DNA of 64,000 nucleotides from Trametes villosa. Its lineage: Eukaryota > Basidiomycota > Agaricomycetes > Polyporales > Polyporaceae. The stretch spans positions 24,512 to 88,511 of the forward strand of contig PUDQ02000104.1 in NCBI GenBank assembly GCA_002964805.2. The letters run 5' to 3'. Both the position numbers and the translations under genes were made by a program. The stretch's first letter is position 1. Every line of letters starts with the position of its first letter. The notes under the pieces were generated by a model. The model did not search any database. It saw nothing but the letters and a program-made list of their open reading frames with translations, and had not been told where the DNA came from. Shown in pieces: positions 24,233 to 35,983 of the stretch.

Positions 24233-25215
24233 CTAGAAGGGTATCTCCTCCCCGTTGTGCCGCAGGTACTTGCCGCTGTCCGCCTTCGTCGCAGAGGTGA
24301 TCACCTTCAGGATGCCGGCAATGCTCTCCGCGGGCTCGAGCTTGGCACTTTCGCCACCCATATCTAACAACAGGTCGTTGATGCGTTAGCATACGGCGCT
24401 GTGCAGCATCGCACACTCGGAAAGAAGCACGCACCTGTCTTGACCCAGCCGGGGCACAGGGTGATCACGATAATGTCGGGCTTGTTCAGCTTCTGCTTCT
24501 GGGTCTACGTACGCGGGTCGCCAACCATAGTCAGATCCCTCGTTTGTCTCTCGCAGTAGCAGTAAGACGCCTTACGAGCATGTTCAGCGCGGCCTTGCTC
24601 ATCGCGTACGCCGTGTACTTCCCAGTGAACAGGGTGTCGTTGGCCGCAGTCGCAAGGCTTCCCGCCGTGCTCGAAATATGCAGGATCTTCTTCGTCTTGC
24701 CCTTCTCGAGCAGCGGCACGAGCACCTGCGAGATGAGCGCGGGTCCAACGGCGTTCGTGCGGTAGATCTCGAGCAGCTTCTCGGGGTCGATCTCGTACGC
24801 GCTGTCAAACGCGGCCTGCGTCCCGGATGGTGCGAGTAAGCGAGTCTGCTATCTCCGCCAGAAATGGGAGGGACTTACGATCCCTGCGTTGTTGATGAGG
24901 TAGTCGAGCCCGGTGTCCCCCAGGATCGGCTCCAGGCGCGCCGGGAGCGAGCGGATATCGTCGAAGTCGCTGGTGTCAAGCTTGATGACGTGCAGCGTCC
25001 CCTTCGCTTCATTCTTCAGGCCATTGAGCTCCGTCGCCTTCTCGGGCGTGCGCGCAGTCGCAACGACGAGGTTGGTCGGGGTCTGGAGGAGCTGCCGGAC
25101 GAGCTCGAGACCGATGCCGCGGCTGGCCCTGGAGGTGGGGATAAGCCATGTACGATTGACCGTGTGACCCACGCGGCACTCACCCAGTGACGAGCCAAGT
25201 TGTGTTGGAAGACAT
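24233..25215 (-). CDS. SDR-I: short-chain dehydrogenase/reductase, 240 aa
   Basis: Minus-strand exons 25184-25215, 24879-25128, 24576-24815, 24435-24504 and 24233-24363. It has the shortest first exon (MSSNTTWLVTG). SRGIG, NNAGI, RTNAVGP, HISSTAGS and AYAMSKAAL follow. Exon 4 reads TQKQKLNKPDI instead of TYKQKLERPDL, and the end is GEEIPF. SDR-P at 46.6 kb shares exon-3 length (80 codons), the QKQK start of exon 4 and the -IPF end, so the two are sisters 21 kb apart. GT donor in intron 4, although the codon before it is ACA. Confidence 0.92.
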
Positions 25216-25278
25216 GATTATGACTGATGTTGTTGGGGGGAGTGTGTAGTGCACGCCCAAGTCGTTTGTCGCGAGAGC

Positions 25279-25284
25279 TTTATA
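25279..25284 (-). promoter_or_regulatory. TATA box of SDR-I
   Basis: TATAAA on the minus strand, 69 bp before the ATG. Confidence 0.55.
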
Positions 25285-26930
25285 GTGCCGCGATCTGCGC
25301 GCTTCGATCGGCCGAGGCGTCGCGATATCCACTCCTCTGGGAACCCTGCCATACCCCGGATGCACTCATGGGTCGATCCGCGGTTGTTGTCTTCCGTGTA
25401 TGCGCAGGGGGCGTGGGAGCTCCGACTCGGAGTAGCGATGTGGATTGCGTGATGACATTCGAAATAAGCTGCTTCCGCATGACGTACCGCGCGTGCAATA
25501 GTCCTGCCAGCGACCTTGCTGAGAGCTGTTGAGCAGGACACTCATCCAGTATGCGCGGTCACGACACGCTTCAAATAGCGAAACCACCGCTGAAGATGAA
25601 GGGCGTCGCCGTCGGCTGTTTGTGCAGATACGCTGAGCTTCATGACGGTCATAGCAGATAAACATTGACGTACAACAGAGACATATCGGGTTCGCATGCG
25701 CATGTGCGCGCGCATGAAGGTCGTAGACGTGTACGACCTTGTGACTTCTGCAGCGTCTGGTCGGCCGTCCGCAGAACAGGCCGCGTAAGTCTCCGGTTAG
25801 GCATCCGGTTGTGTCTGGTACAATGGGGTTCCCACCCGAACTATTACTGAAATCATCGTATCAGAGCGTGGTGGTGTAAGAGAAGGAGCTTCGAGGCGCG
25901 CCGAAGCGCTGCCACCGCACGGGCGCTTACACTCCCTCACAGCTCTCTCCCAACCACATCATCGCGTACACGTCGACGACGCCGTCGTCCTATCCGTCCC
26001 TCCCTTCAACCTCCCTCTCGTCGCTTAACGGGAGGGAAAAACGCGCACAGCAGCATGTAGTGAGTACCAGAAATCCGACCGCGATATGAGCCACCTGACC
26101 AATCCCCGGGATATCGGTAGAGATGGGCGATTGCGACTGCCGGCGATCCTGACCACATCGACGAGCAGTCAGTGCTCTATCGATGCCCCTGCGCCGTCTC
26201 GTAGGTCTTATGAATATACCGGACTGCCTCCATATGCGAACAGCGTACCCGAGGCGCGTGACTGCACCCTCTCAACCGAGGTGGGAGGGTATCGTGCAGG
26301 GATGCACAAATGGCAGCAACTCGGCACCGCAGCGCCAATGCTATCTGGCACGTCGGAATGCTGGAGTTCCGCGCAATATCTACCGATGACGTCTGCTATG
26401 CACCCTTAGCGACTTGTAGAAACGTCTCTCGGGGCCAGACTGCTTGATGCTGACTCACTACAGGGGCGACGGTGCATCGCGGCTGTCTAGACAGGTTCTA
26501 CAGCATCCACATGAATCAGGGTCCGAGCTGCAGCTGCGTTTGCCGACTCCGACTTGTGTACTCCGGGATGCTCGTCATCTGAACACTGGTCTCCCAGATC
26601 TCCACGAACTCTCTGTGTATCGAGCCGTCGCCTCTACTGCTGGCTTCTGCGCTGCTGCCGGATTCAAACAGGGCTTTACGCTGGTCACCACCCTGAAAAT
26701 GTCTCTCTCGAGCTCACACACCCCTGGCGACGTCCCTCACCGACGCGCGCCTCGTGGCGCACCCGCCCCATACATCGTCCGCGCCGCTCCCACACTCATA
26801 TCCCATATGACGACGCGCGCGCGATGCAATATCTCCGGCCCGCCCGCGTTCTGCGGCCTGATTAGCAATAGGCCTCTGTGCCTCGTCGCATCCTGTCCCC
26901 CTCGCGGGCGAAGGGCTCCCACCGGCCGGG
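25285..26930. other. spacer between divergent SDR-I and SDR-J
   Basis: No gene is supported in 1.65 kb; the open frames are short and unlike any family I know. Confidence 0.5.
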
Positions 26931-26936
26931 TATAAA
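26931..26936 (+). promoter_or_regulatory. TATA box of SDR-J
   Basis: TATAAAGCGCGCCC, 119 bp before the ATG, the longest distance in the array. Confidence 0.5.
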
Positions 26937-27049
26937 GCGCGCCCGAGAAGGTCGGTCGCGCATCCGGTTCTCTTCGTGAATCCTCTCGTTATCGTTGCCA
27001 CCGTCTCGCTACCGCAGTTACAGCTTCTCAAACTCTAGCACATCTCGGC

Positions 27050-28086
27050 ATGTCATCTTCAGCTCGCCCAACTACCTGGCTCGTGACCGGGTACGTACCA
27101 CTATACCCTTCCACCGTCCCGCTTCCTTCCGAAAGTATATCTTCCCCTACACGAGCTAACCCACGGCCCCTTCCTTCAGCGCGAACCGCGGCATCGGACT
27201 CGAGCTCGTCCGTCAGCTCCTCACCTCCCCAACCCACATCGTCGTCGCGACCGCACGCGCGCCCGAGAAAGCCACAGAACTCAACGGCCTGAAGAGCAAC
27301 GCTAAGGGCACGCTGCACGTGGTACAGCTCGATGTTAGCGACGTCACGAGCGTGCGCGCCCTCCCTGAGAAGCTGCAGCCGATCCTGGGCGAGGTCGGGC
27401 TCGACTACCTCGTCAACAACGCTGCTATCGTGCGTCCACCTCCTTTTCGCGCGCTGTCCGAGCCTATCTGACCGGCCGACCTGACTCCACGCTGGGTTAT
27501 TCTGGGGAGCAGGCGATACTGGACACCGCGTTCACGCTCGACGCGGAGTCGCTCCTCACCACGCTGCGCACGAACACGGTCGGGCCCGCGCTCGTCTCGC
27601 AGGCCGTGCTCCCGCTCCTCGAGAAGGGGCAGGCGAAGAAGATCCTGCACATCTCGAGCACGGCGGGCAGTATTGGGAGCACCGCGGGTATGACGAACCG
27701 CGGGCACCAGCTTGTGGGGTCGTATGCGCTGAGCAAAGCCGCGCTGAACATGCTGGTACGTCCATAACGTGTCGGGCGAGTGCTGGTGCATAGAGTGCGT
27801 GCTGACGGAGTGGAGGATAGGCGTACAAGCAGAAGGTCGAGCGCCCAGACTTGACGATCATCACGCTATGCCCCGGATGGGTCCAGACAGGCATGTCTTC
27901 CACACATCTACCACACCTCGTTCCGCTTCTGACACCATTCTTTCGGAAATCGCAGACATGGGCGGGAAGGACGCGGTGCTGACGCCCGAGGAGAGCATCC
28001 GCGGGATCCTCAACGTCATCACCTCCGCGACCCCGGCCGACAGCGGGAAGTACCTGCGGTACAACGGGGAGGAGATCCCGTGGTAG
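27050..28086 (+). CDS. SDR-J: short-chain dehydrogenase/reductase, 244 aa
   Basis: Exons 27050-27090, 27180-27429, 27513-27755, 27821-27890 and 27956-28086. It starts MSSSARPTTWLVTG, then ANRGIG. NNAAI, LRTNTVGP, HISSTAGS and SYALSKAAL follow. After PGW it has VQT where the others have VKT. It ends GEEIPW. Intron 4 starts with GC (ACAG then GCATGT). Exon 3 has 81 codons, as in SDR-G. Confidence 0.92.
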
Positions 28087-28884
28087 CGGTAATGCCACGG
28101 CTCCGGCGCGGACGAGGAAGGGTAGGGTTGTGTGTGCTAATGGCCATTTGTATCGCTATACCAGCTACCAGTGATTATAGGACGCGGTTTACCGACTCGT
28201 CGGCATCAGGACGGCTCGTGGGGCCTGAGCGCGATCTGCGTAGGAAGGGATTCGCCTTCGAAGCATCGTGCATTGCGGGTTCTGGTAGCGAGGCTAGTCC
28301 GAAGGCAACAGAGATGGGTCCAGCCATGCCCCTCCGCTCCTCGCACTGCGGCAAGCTTTCAAGTTGCCGTCCCCGCTGGAAGAGCCAATCTCGCGACGGC
28401 GTCCCGACTTCCATATGACCACTCAGACGGAATCTGCGCGCGATCGGAGTTATCGCGCTGGCCTGAACGATCGACGTGACAGTCCAGCTTGTAATCGTAC
28501 TGTAAGTGATGCACGTCAGCACCATTGCCCGGACCGACGCGATATTGTCTGCCCAAGGCTACGCACGTGTGCGCGCGACTCCGACCGGGGTCAGTGAAGA
28601 CGCTTGAAGACGGTGCATACGCCGGTCGGGTGGAACCCTCTCGCCGCCCTCGATCACTTCCCCAACATGAACGTTACTTTGGCACAAGCAGCTTACGCAT
28701 GCGCATACACCGCGGCACAGGTGGCGGGCAGACGACGCGTCCTCCAGGCAAGCCGCCGGGCTATCCAAGGTTCAAGATCGGATTTACGCCCCATACGCTG
28801 CTATCAGCGCCCCGCCGCACTCCCTCACTCGCCTTCTTGACTAGTGGCCGGGCCCGCACGAGCCACGATCCTCTCCCTGGGCGT
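28087..28884. other. intergenic between SDR-J and SDR-K
   Basis: No gene is seen. Confidence 0.5.
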
Positions 28885-28890
28885 GTATAA
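28885..28890 (+). promoter_or_regulatory. TATA box of SDR-K
   Basis: TATAAAGCCCGAG, 71 bp before the ATG. Confidence 0.55.
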
Positions 28891-28955
28891 AGCCCGAGTG
28901 ACTGCGCACTGGTACCAGCCATCACACTTTCCCTCAGCAGATACACGATACGCTC

Positions 28956-29926
28956 ATGTCTTCCACCACCCGTCAGACTTCCTGGCTCGTCACCGGGTGC
29001 GCCTCCCTCACCCGTTCATTGTGCTTGTCCCTGCTCACATACCTTCTCGACGCAGAGCCTCGCGCGGCATCGGCCTCGAACTCGTCCGCCAGCTTCTCCA
29101 GTCCCCCTCCAACCTCGTCGTCGCAGCGTGCCGCACCCCCGACAAGGCGACCGGCCTGCACGAGCTGCAGAAGAGCGCGAAGGGCACGCTGCACGTCGTC
29201 CAGCTCGACACGAGCGACTTCGCCAGTGTCCGCGCGCTGCCGACGCAGCTCGGGCCAATTCTGGGCGATAGCGGGCTCGACGTCCTCATCAACAACGCCG
29301 GCATCGTGCGTCTCGTGCCTCTCGCCACCGTGACCGCCCACTAACACGTCGGACACACAACAGAGCGTGATGGACACGGCGTTCACGCTCGACCCGGACG
29401 CGTTCCTCGGCGTGCTGCGCACGAACACCGTCGGGCCCGCGCTCGTCGCCCAGGTCGCGCTGCCCTTCCTCGAGAAGGGGCAGGCGAAGAAGATCGTGAA
29501 CGTCTCGAGCACGGTCGGCAGCGTCGCGAGCGCGGACCAGTTCGGCGTGCTCGTCGCGTCGTACGCGGCCAGCAAGGCCGCGCTGAACATGCTCGTGCGT
29601 CCCGCTGCTTTCTTCCGCGTGCTAGGCTCTGGTTGGGCTGACGCGCGGGTGCACTGTTAGACGTACAAGCAGAAGCTCGAGCGGCCGGACCTCGTCGTGC
29701 TCTCGCTCTGCCCCGGGTGGGTCAAGACCGGTACGTCCCCTCCCCTCCTTCCGACTCGCTGTGTGCGCCTTGAGTCGCACTCACACTTGGGGAAGACATG
29801 GGCACGCAGGACGCGGCGCTCGAGCCCGCGGAGAGCATCGCGGGCATCCTCAAGGTCGTCACCTCCGCGACCGCGGCGGACAGCGGCAAGTATGTCCGGT
29901 ACAACGGGGAGGAGATCCCGTGGTGA
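28956..29926 (+). CDS. SDR-K: short-chain dehydrogenase/reductase, 240 aa
   Basis: Exons 28956-28996, 29056-29305, 29364-29594, 29661-29730 and 29796-29926. It starts MSSTTRQTSWLVTG, keeps SRGIG, NNAGI, LRTNTVGP, NVSSTVGS and SYAASKAAL, and ends GEEIPW. Before NNAG it reads LDVLI where most read LDYLI or LDYLV; SDR-M shares this and the run CRTPDKATGLHELQ, so K and M are sisters. GT donor in intron 4. Confidence 0.92.
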
Positions 29927-30572
29927 AGCGAAGCTTACAACGCGGAGAGCGCATACAGCGCTGTACGTGCTGACCGTTGTTTGTATCGCTGTATGATCGG
30001 TCCTAGGGTGCAATTGCACGACTTGGCGGGAGCAGAGCGGCGCGAAGAGTGTACATGCGGTGTGTACGTATTCAAGGGGCGCCTAAGAAGTGTTGGCTTC
30101 GATGGCCCAACCCCGGGTTCGTTGAATCTATCAATCGGCGACCCGCGTCCATAGTGGAAGACTCTTGCTTCCCGATGGTCATTGTGCCAAGTACAGCGCT
30201 CAGTATACTCACTCTCGTCAGCCTCTCAGCCAACCAACTCAACGCCGTGGTCCCGTGCGGGAACATAGGCTTGAGGAGAATGCATAGAATACAACACGGT
30301 ACGGCATGCCTATTCTCTATCTTAAAGTGCACTCCCATGCTCACTTCCCAATCTGTCGACCAGCAGCGCCTCTACATTATCCAAAGGTCCCTTCTCTGAG
30401 GCTGCTTTGAGCAAACAAGCCTGAACTCGTGCGCGTCCCAGGCCCGCTCCGTCGCCGGCAGCCCGAGCACACGTCCTGCGAGAACTCCCAAGACACGTTG
30501 CCCCCTCCCAGCACCCAGCCCACCTCGCCGGATCGCATGCCTGCATGCGAACACTCCCACGCCCTGCGACGC
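29927..30572. other. intergenic between SDR-K and SDR-L
   Basis: No gene is seen. Confidence 0.5.
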
Positions 30573-30578
30573 TATAAG
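30573..30578 (+). promoter_or_regulatory. TATA box of SDR-L
   Basis: TATAAGGCCCGAG, 99 bp before the ATG; similar to the SDR-K box with its flank. Confidence 0.45.
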
Positions 30579-30671
30579 GCCCGAGCCGCCATCGCGCGCG
30601 CGACCTGCCGCTCTTCAAGCTCCAAACCTCAAGCTACGCGAGCTCTGCTTGTTTGACTGTACGACGCCGAC

Positions 30672-31690
30672 ATGGCAGAAACCGAAACGCGCACCTGGTT
30701 CATCACCGGGTACGCCTTCCTCCTCCTCCTCTCCTCCTCCTCCCTCCTCTCACTCTCCACTCATATGCCTACTCACCTCCCCTCCACAGCGCAAACCGCG
30801 GCATCGGGCTCGAGCTCACCACCCAGCTCCTCTCCCACCCCTCCAACGTCATCCTCGCGACCTGCCGCAGCCCCGCGCACGCCGCCGCCCTGACCGCGCT
30901 CGCGGAGTCCCCGGCCGCAAAGGGGCGCGTGCACGTCCTCGCGCTCGACGTCACGGACCGCGCGGCGGTGGAAGAGGTGGTGCAGGAGGCGGAGGCGCTC
31001 GTCGGTGCACGCGGGGTGGATTTTCTGGTGAACAACGCCGCGATCGTGCGTCGCCCCTCTTCTTCTCTCCTCTCCTTTTCCAGACCCGCCTATTCCTCGC
31101 ACACGTTTGGACATGCACGGCGTACTGACGCTCACGCGCACAGAACCTCTCCGAGTGGGACACGCCCTCCACCCTCGACCCCTCCGTGATGGAAGCCGTG
31201 TTCGCGACGAACGTCGTCGCGCCCGCGCGCCTCACGCAGGCGCTCCTCCCGCTCGTCGCGCGGAGCGCGCGCAAGACGGTCGTGAACGTCTCGAGCACGC
31301 TCGGCAGCCTCGGCGCGGACTTTGGCACGCGCTCGACGAGCTACGCGGTGTCCAAGGCTGCGCTCAACATGGTGGTGCGTCCGGGTTCCTGCGCGGGCGT
31401 GCAGGCGCAAGCACAAGGCTGACGCGGGGGTGGGGCAGACGTACAAGCAGCAGAAGGAGCGGCCCGACATCATCTTCATCTCGATGTGCCCGGGGTGGCT
31501 TCGCACAGGTGCGCGTACAGTCGTTTCCGCAGGGGGCCCGCGCTGACGCGACGCGGTAGATATGGGCGGGGCGGACGCGCCGGACGATGTGGCGACGGGC
31601 GTCGCGGGCGTGCTGAAGACGGTCGACGCGCTCACGCCCGCGGACTCCGGCAAGTTCTTCAACTTCCGGGGCGAGATCGTGCCGTGGTGA
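30672..31690 (+). CDS. SDR-L: divergent short-chain dehydrogenase/reductase, 241 aa
   Basis: Exons 30672-30709, 30790-31045, 31144-31374, 31439-31508 and 31560-31690. It starts MAETETRTWFITG, then ANRGIG. It is the only member whose exon 2 is 256 nt, two codons longer (CRSPAHAAALTAL with an added stretch). NNAAI, ATNVVAPARL, NVSSTLGS and SYAVSKAAL keep the catalytic residues. Exon 4 has KQQKERPD, and WLRT replaces WVKT. It ends GEIVPW. SDR-N shares NVVAP and a -VPW end, so L and N form a separate clade that may differ in substrate. GT donor in intron 4. Confidence 0.9.
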
Positions 31691-31820
31691 ACCTGTCCCC
31701 GTCCGGCGGGCGCGTGTCGTTGTGTGGTGTTCACTTGTATTCTCTATTCCTCTTCCCTCTACGATCTGCGGTCTACGGTCTACGAGACTCGGTTAAGAGC
31801 ACAATTACCCGTCGAGACGT

Positions 31821-32780
31821 CTACCAGGGGATGCTCTCGCCGTTGTAGCGGATGTACTTCCCGCTGTCCGCTTGAGTGGCGGAGGTGATGACCTTGAGGA
31901 TGCCCGCGATGCTCTCTGCGGGCTCGAGCTGCGCCGCCTGCGTGCCCATGTCTGCCGCGGCGTCAGCACGAAAGCGAGGTGTAGGGGGCGCATATAGCGA
32001 GGAAACGCACCGGTCTTAACCCACCCGGGGCAGAGCGTGATGGCGATTATGTCCGGCCGCTCGAGCTTCTGCTTGTACGTCTACCCCCTCCCGCGTCAGC
32101 ACCATCCAACCCGAACACACACACACATAGCGAAGACGTACGAGCATATTCAGCGCGGCCTTGCTCATCGAGTACGCCGCGCCGCGCGCGCCGAACTGGT
32201 CCGCGCTCGCGACGCTGCCGAGCGTGCTCGAGACGTTCAGGATCTTCTTCGCGCGCCCCTTCTCGAGGAACGGCAGCGCGACCTGGGCGACGAACGCGGG
32301 CCCGACGGCGTTCGTGCGGAGCACGGTGAGCACCGCGTCCGGGTCGAGCGTGAACGGGGTGTCGTGCACGCTCTGCGCTCGGGTCGATATTAATGATCAG
32401 TTTCCCTGCACGCATGCACAGAAGACGCACGATGCCGGCGTTGTTGATCAGGACGTCGAGGCCATTATCGCCGAGGATGGGCTCGAGGTGCTTGGGGAGC
32501 GCGCGGACGCTGTCGAAGTCGCTCGTGTCGAGCTGGACGACGTACAGCGTGCCCTTCGCGCTCTTCTGTAGCTCGTGCAGGCCGGTTGCCTTGTCGGGGG
32601 TGCGGCAGGCGGCGACGACGAGGTTATCCGGGGACTGGAGGAGCTGGCGGACGAGCTCGAGGCCGATGCCGCGCGAGGCCCTGCGAGAATATTCCGTGAG
32701 CGGCGAGCTACTCTGTGGGAACAAGAGAAGAGAGCGTACCCGGTGATGAGCCAAGAAGTCTGACGAGTTGCCGAAGACAT
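31821..32780 (-). CDS. SDR-M: short-chain dehydrogenase/reductase, 240 aa
   Basis: Minus-strand exons 32740-32780, 32431-32680, 32142-32372, 32011-32080 and 31821-31951. It starts MSSATRQTSWLITG, keeps SRGIG, NNAGI, LRTNAVGP, NVSSTLGS and AYSMSKAAL, and ends GESIPW. It is the sister of SDR-K but on the other strand, and lies tail to tail with SDR-L, 130 bp apart. GT donor in intron 4. Confidence 0.92.
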
Positions 32781-32855
32781 GAGAGGATCGGAGGTGGGAA
32801 AGCGAGAGTCGGATGCTGGGAGGGTGTAGTGTCGAGTGAATGCGGCTAGGCGAGC

Positions 32856-32861
32856 TTTATA
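32856..32861 (-). promoter_or_regulatory. TATA box of SDR-M
   Basis: TATAAAGCTCG on the minus strand, 81 bp before the ATG. Confidence 0.55.
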
Positions 32862-34910
32862 CACGCGCAGCAGAATGTTCGCGGAGGGTGGGGAGGACTC
32901 GAGGGCGCGTGAGGGGACGCGGGGAGGGCTGCGGGCCGGAGATAGCAACCTGAGCGTGCAAGGATAGAACACGGTCTTCGTCATCCCCGCGCGCTGCCAC
33001 ATCGACGCGCATACATTCTCTGCACAAGAACGCGTCGCTTGCCGCATCGCCTGCATAAGCTGTGCCTCTCGGGGAGTGATGGTAGGGGACTTGGCCCGGG
33101 ACGGAGGCGCGACGGACTGGCATCGCGCGCACGTGCCCATCATATGCTGACGAGCGGCGAGCTCGAGAGCTGTCAATCCTGTCTCAGTTGAAGTCACCAG
33201 CAGATCGGCCTGTGCCCACCGTGGAAAGAACTGAGACTGCTCTTATAACCCACCACGGTTGCACATGCATAGGCGGGCATACGGACCGCCGACTCGAAGG
33301 ACAGAGAGTACTGTACCCGCCAGACGTTAAGCGAAGCGATGTAACCCTAGATTAGGGCGTGGGAAGGGGGAACCCAGGCGATGGGTGGCCGGGGACAGGG
33401 GGACATAGGCGATATCATTGGCCTGGCGATGGCTAAGCGCCCGCAAGCGCCCATCGCCTTGAAAAATTACCGAATTGGGAAGGAAGAGGGTAGGCGACGA
33501 GTGGCCGGGGACATGGGGACAAGCGCCCATATAGGCGAGGCGACGAGGCCCCCGGGACAGGGGACATCGCTTAACGTCTGGCGGGTACAGTACCGTCCTG
33601 GTCAGGCCGCTGCTCGCCGTAGTATTGAGCGCATGCAATGTCCGTTCGCTCGCATATACGTACCATAGCAATTAGTATGGGACGCGCTGAGAGAGCTCAT
33701 TGAACCAAACGCTGTATACGTCGAGGTGGTGGTGGAGAAAGAACGAACGTCCGGCGGAATCGCGGATCTCGCGGTCTGCTCCCCATGGGTTACCGCCACA
33801 AGGTAAGGTTAGGGTCCATGCTTGTGCTGGCACGCGTGGGCGCTTGCAGCTTTCGTGGCTTGGCAGTCGACCACGCCCATCCTCGAGCTCACTGAAATAA
33901 TGCACACGCTTTCACCCCGGCACTGTGTTCAGACAGTCGTGATGAAACCCACAGCTCTCCGAACTCTGCCCTCTGCATGTCTAACATCTCGCACAGCGCG
34001 TGAGTCCGCGTGCGGCTGTTTGTGGAGCAAACCATAGGTGCGTTCGGCGTTCGCGTACGATGTAGTATACAGTATTCCACGTAGGTCTGACCAACTCCGT
34101 GTACAGAAAATGAGCCACAGTTGAAAAGATATGGGAACCCTGAGCTCAACTCACGGTACCTCACCGTTCAGAACGTACACATCTTGAACATCGGTCTCAC
34201 GCTCCCCCAGCGAGGGGTTCTCTTGAAAGTATCAAGTTTTCTGTAGGGTCCCTCGATGCTTCCTTGGTCGGTTCGTTATTCACAAAGAGAGGAGGACCAA
34301 ATCTAGCTGGCGCCCGCTCCTGATTCTTCACAAGCGCGCCCATTCACGCCTCGTGGACGCTGCCTACACCGACCTAACAGGTCAGGGCATCGCATGCAAG
34401 GAGGTCATCAGTGTTGTTGCTCATCTCACAATGTCAAGGACAGGATGAAGGCCATTTCTACACGTACCGCGCTCAATAAGGTACGCAACTTCAGTCGACT
34501 TCCAGGCCCCGTGCGAGCTTTCGCGCTTGTGTGTCTCTTACGCTCTCTCAGTTTCTCTCACCGCGCCCGCAGACGCGCACCGCCCATGGCCTCCAACAAG
34601 CCCTCTTGTGCTTCTAGCCTATATATGCGCCCTCGAAAGGCCTAGAAGATGATCCCCGAGCTATGTTAGGGCACACCAACAGCTCCTGATGGTCCCAAAC
34701 GCCACGGATCAAGGGCTACATCCACGGGCGGCCCTTCTCACGTCGAAGCCTCAGCGGGAAGACCCTCTTCACTTGTTCACGAGGGCACGTATCTGGTTCC
34801 AGCCGTATGTGCGCCTCGGCAGCCGTCCGTGTGGCTGACCCCGTTCCGCGCCCGCAGATGCTCTCTCACAGTGCCCGGCTGCTCGTACTCGCCCAGAGTA
34901 CTGGAAATGC
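32862..34910. other. spacer between divergent SDR-M and SDR-N
   Basis: No gene is seen in 2 kb; it holds the MITE-like element at 33311-33590. Confidence 0.5.
33311..33590. mobile_element. MITE-like element, 280 bp, TA target duplication
   Basis: The ends are perfect 24 bp inverted repeats (33311-33334 and 33567-33590) that begin CTGTACCCGCCAGACGTTAA. They are flanked by TA on both sides (33309-33310 and 33591-33592), as expected for a Tc1/mariner-type insertion. The left repeat is followed by AGCGATGT and the right, inverted, by TGTCC, so the homology continues with a 5 bp slip. Inside are two imperfect direct copies of a block with GTGGCCGGGGACA, and a hairpin at 33425-33458 (GGCGATGG paired with CCATCGCC). 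The element is too short to code for a transposase, so it would need one in trans. Confidence 0.75.
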
Positions 34911-34916
34911 TATAAA
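34911..34916 (+). promoter_or_regulatory. TATA box of SDR-N
   Basis: TATAAAGCCCG, 78 bp before the ATG. Confidence 0.55.
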
Positions 34917-34988
34917 GCCCGCATACCCGACCCACCCTGGACGCCGTACGACCTGCCTTCCCACTTCCACGAGCCCTCAGAACGCACA

Positions 34989-35983
34989 ATGGCCGTCGAG
35001 AACACCCAATATACGTGGCTCATCACCGGGTGCGCCTTCCGTTATCTAGCTCTACATATATTTCCAGCACCTGCTTACGCCACATCCCGCTTATAGCACC
35101 TCGCGCGGCATCGGCCTCGCGCTGACCGAGCAGCTGCTCCAGGACCCCGCGAACTTCATCGTCGCGACGTGCCGCACGCCCGCGAAGGCGACCGCGCTCG
35201 AGGCGCTGAAGGAGAAGGCGAAGGGCACGCTGCACATTGTCAAGCTCGACGTCGACGACACCGAGGGCATCAAGCAGTCCGTGCACGAGGTCGCGCCGCT
35301 CCTCGGCGACCGCGGGCTCGACTACCTCGTCAACAACGCCGCCGTCGTACGTCCCCTTTCCTGTGCTTCGCTCGGTCACAACACACAGAGGCGGGAGCTG
35401 ACTCGGGCGGCGCGCGGTGCAGAACCAGAAGATCGACACGGCGTTCACGATGGACGTCGAGGGCTGGGGCGCGGTGTTCAAGACGAACGTCGTCGCGCCC
35501 GCGCTGCTCGCGCAGGTGTACCTCCCGCTGATCGAGAAGAGCACGAAGAAGACGATCATCAACGTCTCGAGCTCGCTCGGCGCATTCGGGTACGGCTACG
35601 GCGAGCTCTGGGCGTCGTACGCGATCACGAAGACCGGATTGAACATGCTCGTGGGAATCCTCTCCCGTTGCTCCATTCTCCTTTGCGTGCGAGGTGGCAT
35701 GCGAGCTGACGGCGCGCGCGATAGACATACAAGCAGCGTGCCGAGCGGCCAGACTTGATGGTCGTCTGCCTCTGCCCCGGGTGGGTCAAGACAGGCGCGT
35801 ACACCCCCCATCCCCCAACTATTCACACTGACTGACCGCGCACTCCTTACAGACATGGGCACGGACGACGCGCCGCTCGAGCTCGAAGACAGCGTAACGG
35901 CGGTCGCGAAGGTCCTCACCTCGCTCAAGCCCGAAGACAACGGGCGGCTGATCAACTACCGGCACGAGGTCGTGCCGTGGTGA
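34989..35983 (+). CDS. SDR-N: divergent short-chain dehydrogenase/reductase, 239 aa
   Basis: Exons 34989-35029, 35097-35346, 35423-35650, 35725-35794 and 35853-35983. It starts MAVENTQYTWLITG, then TSRGIG. NNAAV, KTNVVAPALL, NVSSSLGA and SYAITKTGL keep Ser, Tyr and Lys; the run after Tyr is AITK. Exon 3 is the shortest (76 codons). Exon 4 starts TYKQRAERPDL, and the end is HEVVPW. It groups with SDR-L. Intron 4 starts with GC (ACAG then GCGCGT), a weak donor beyond the GC. Confidence 0.9.
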
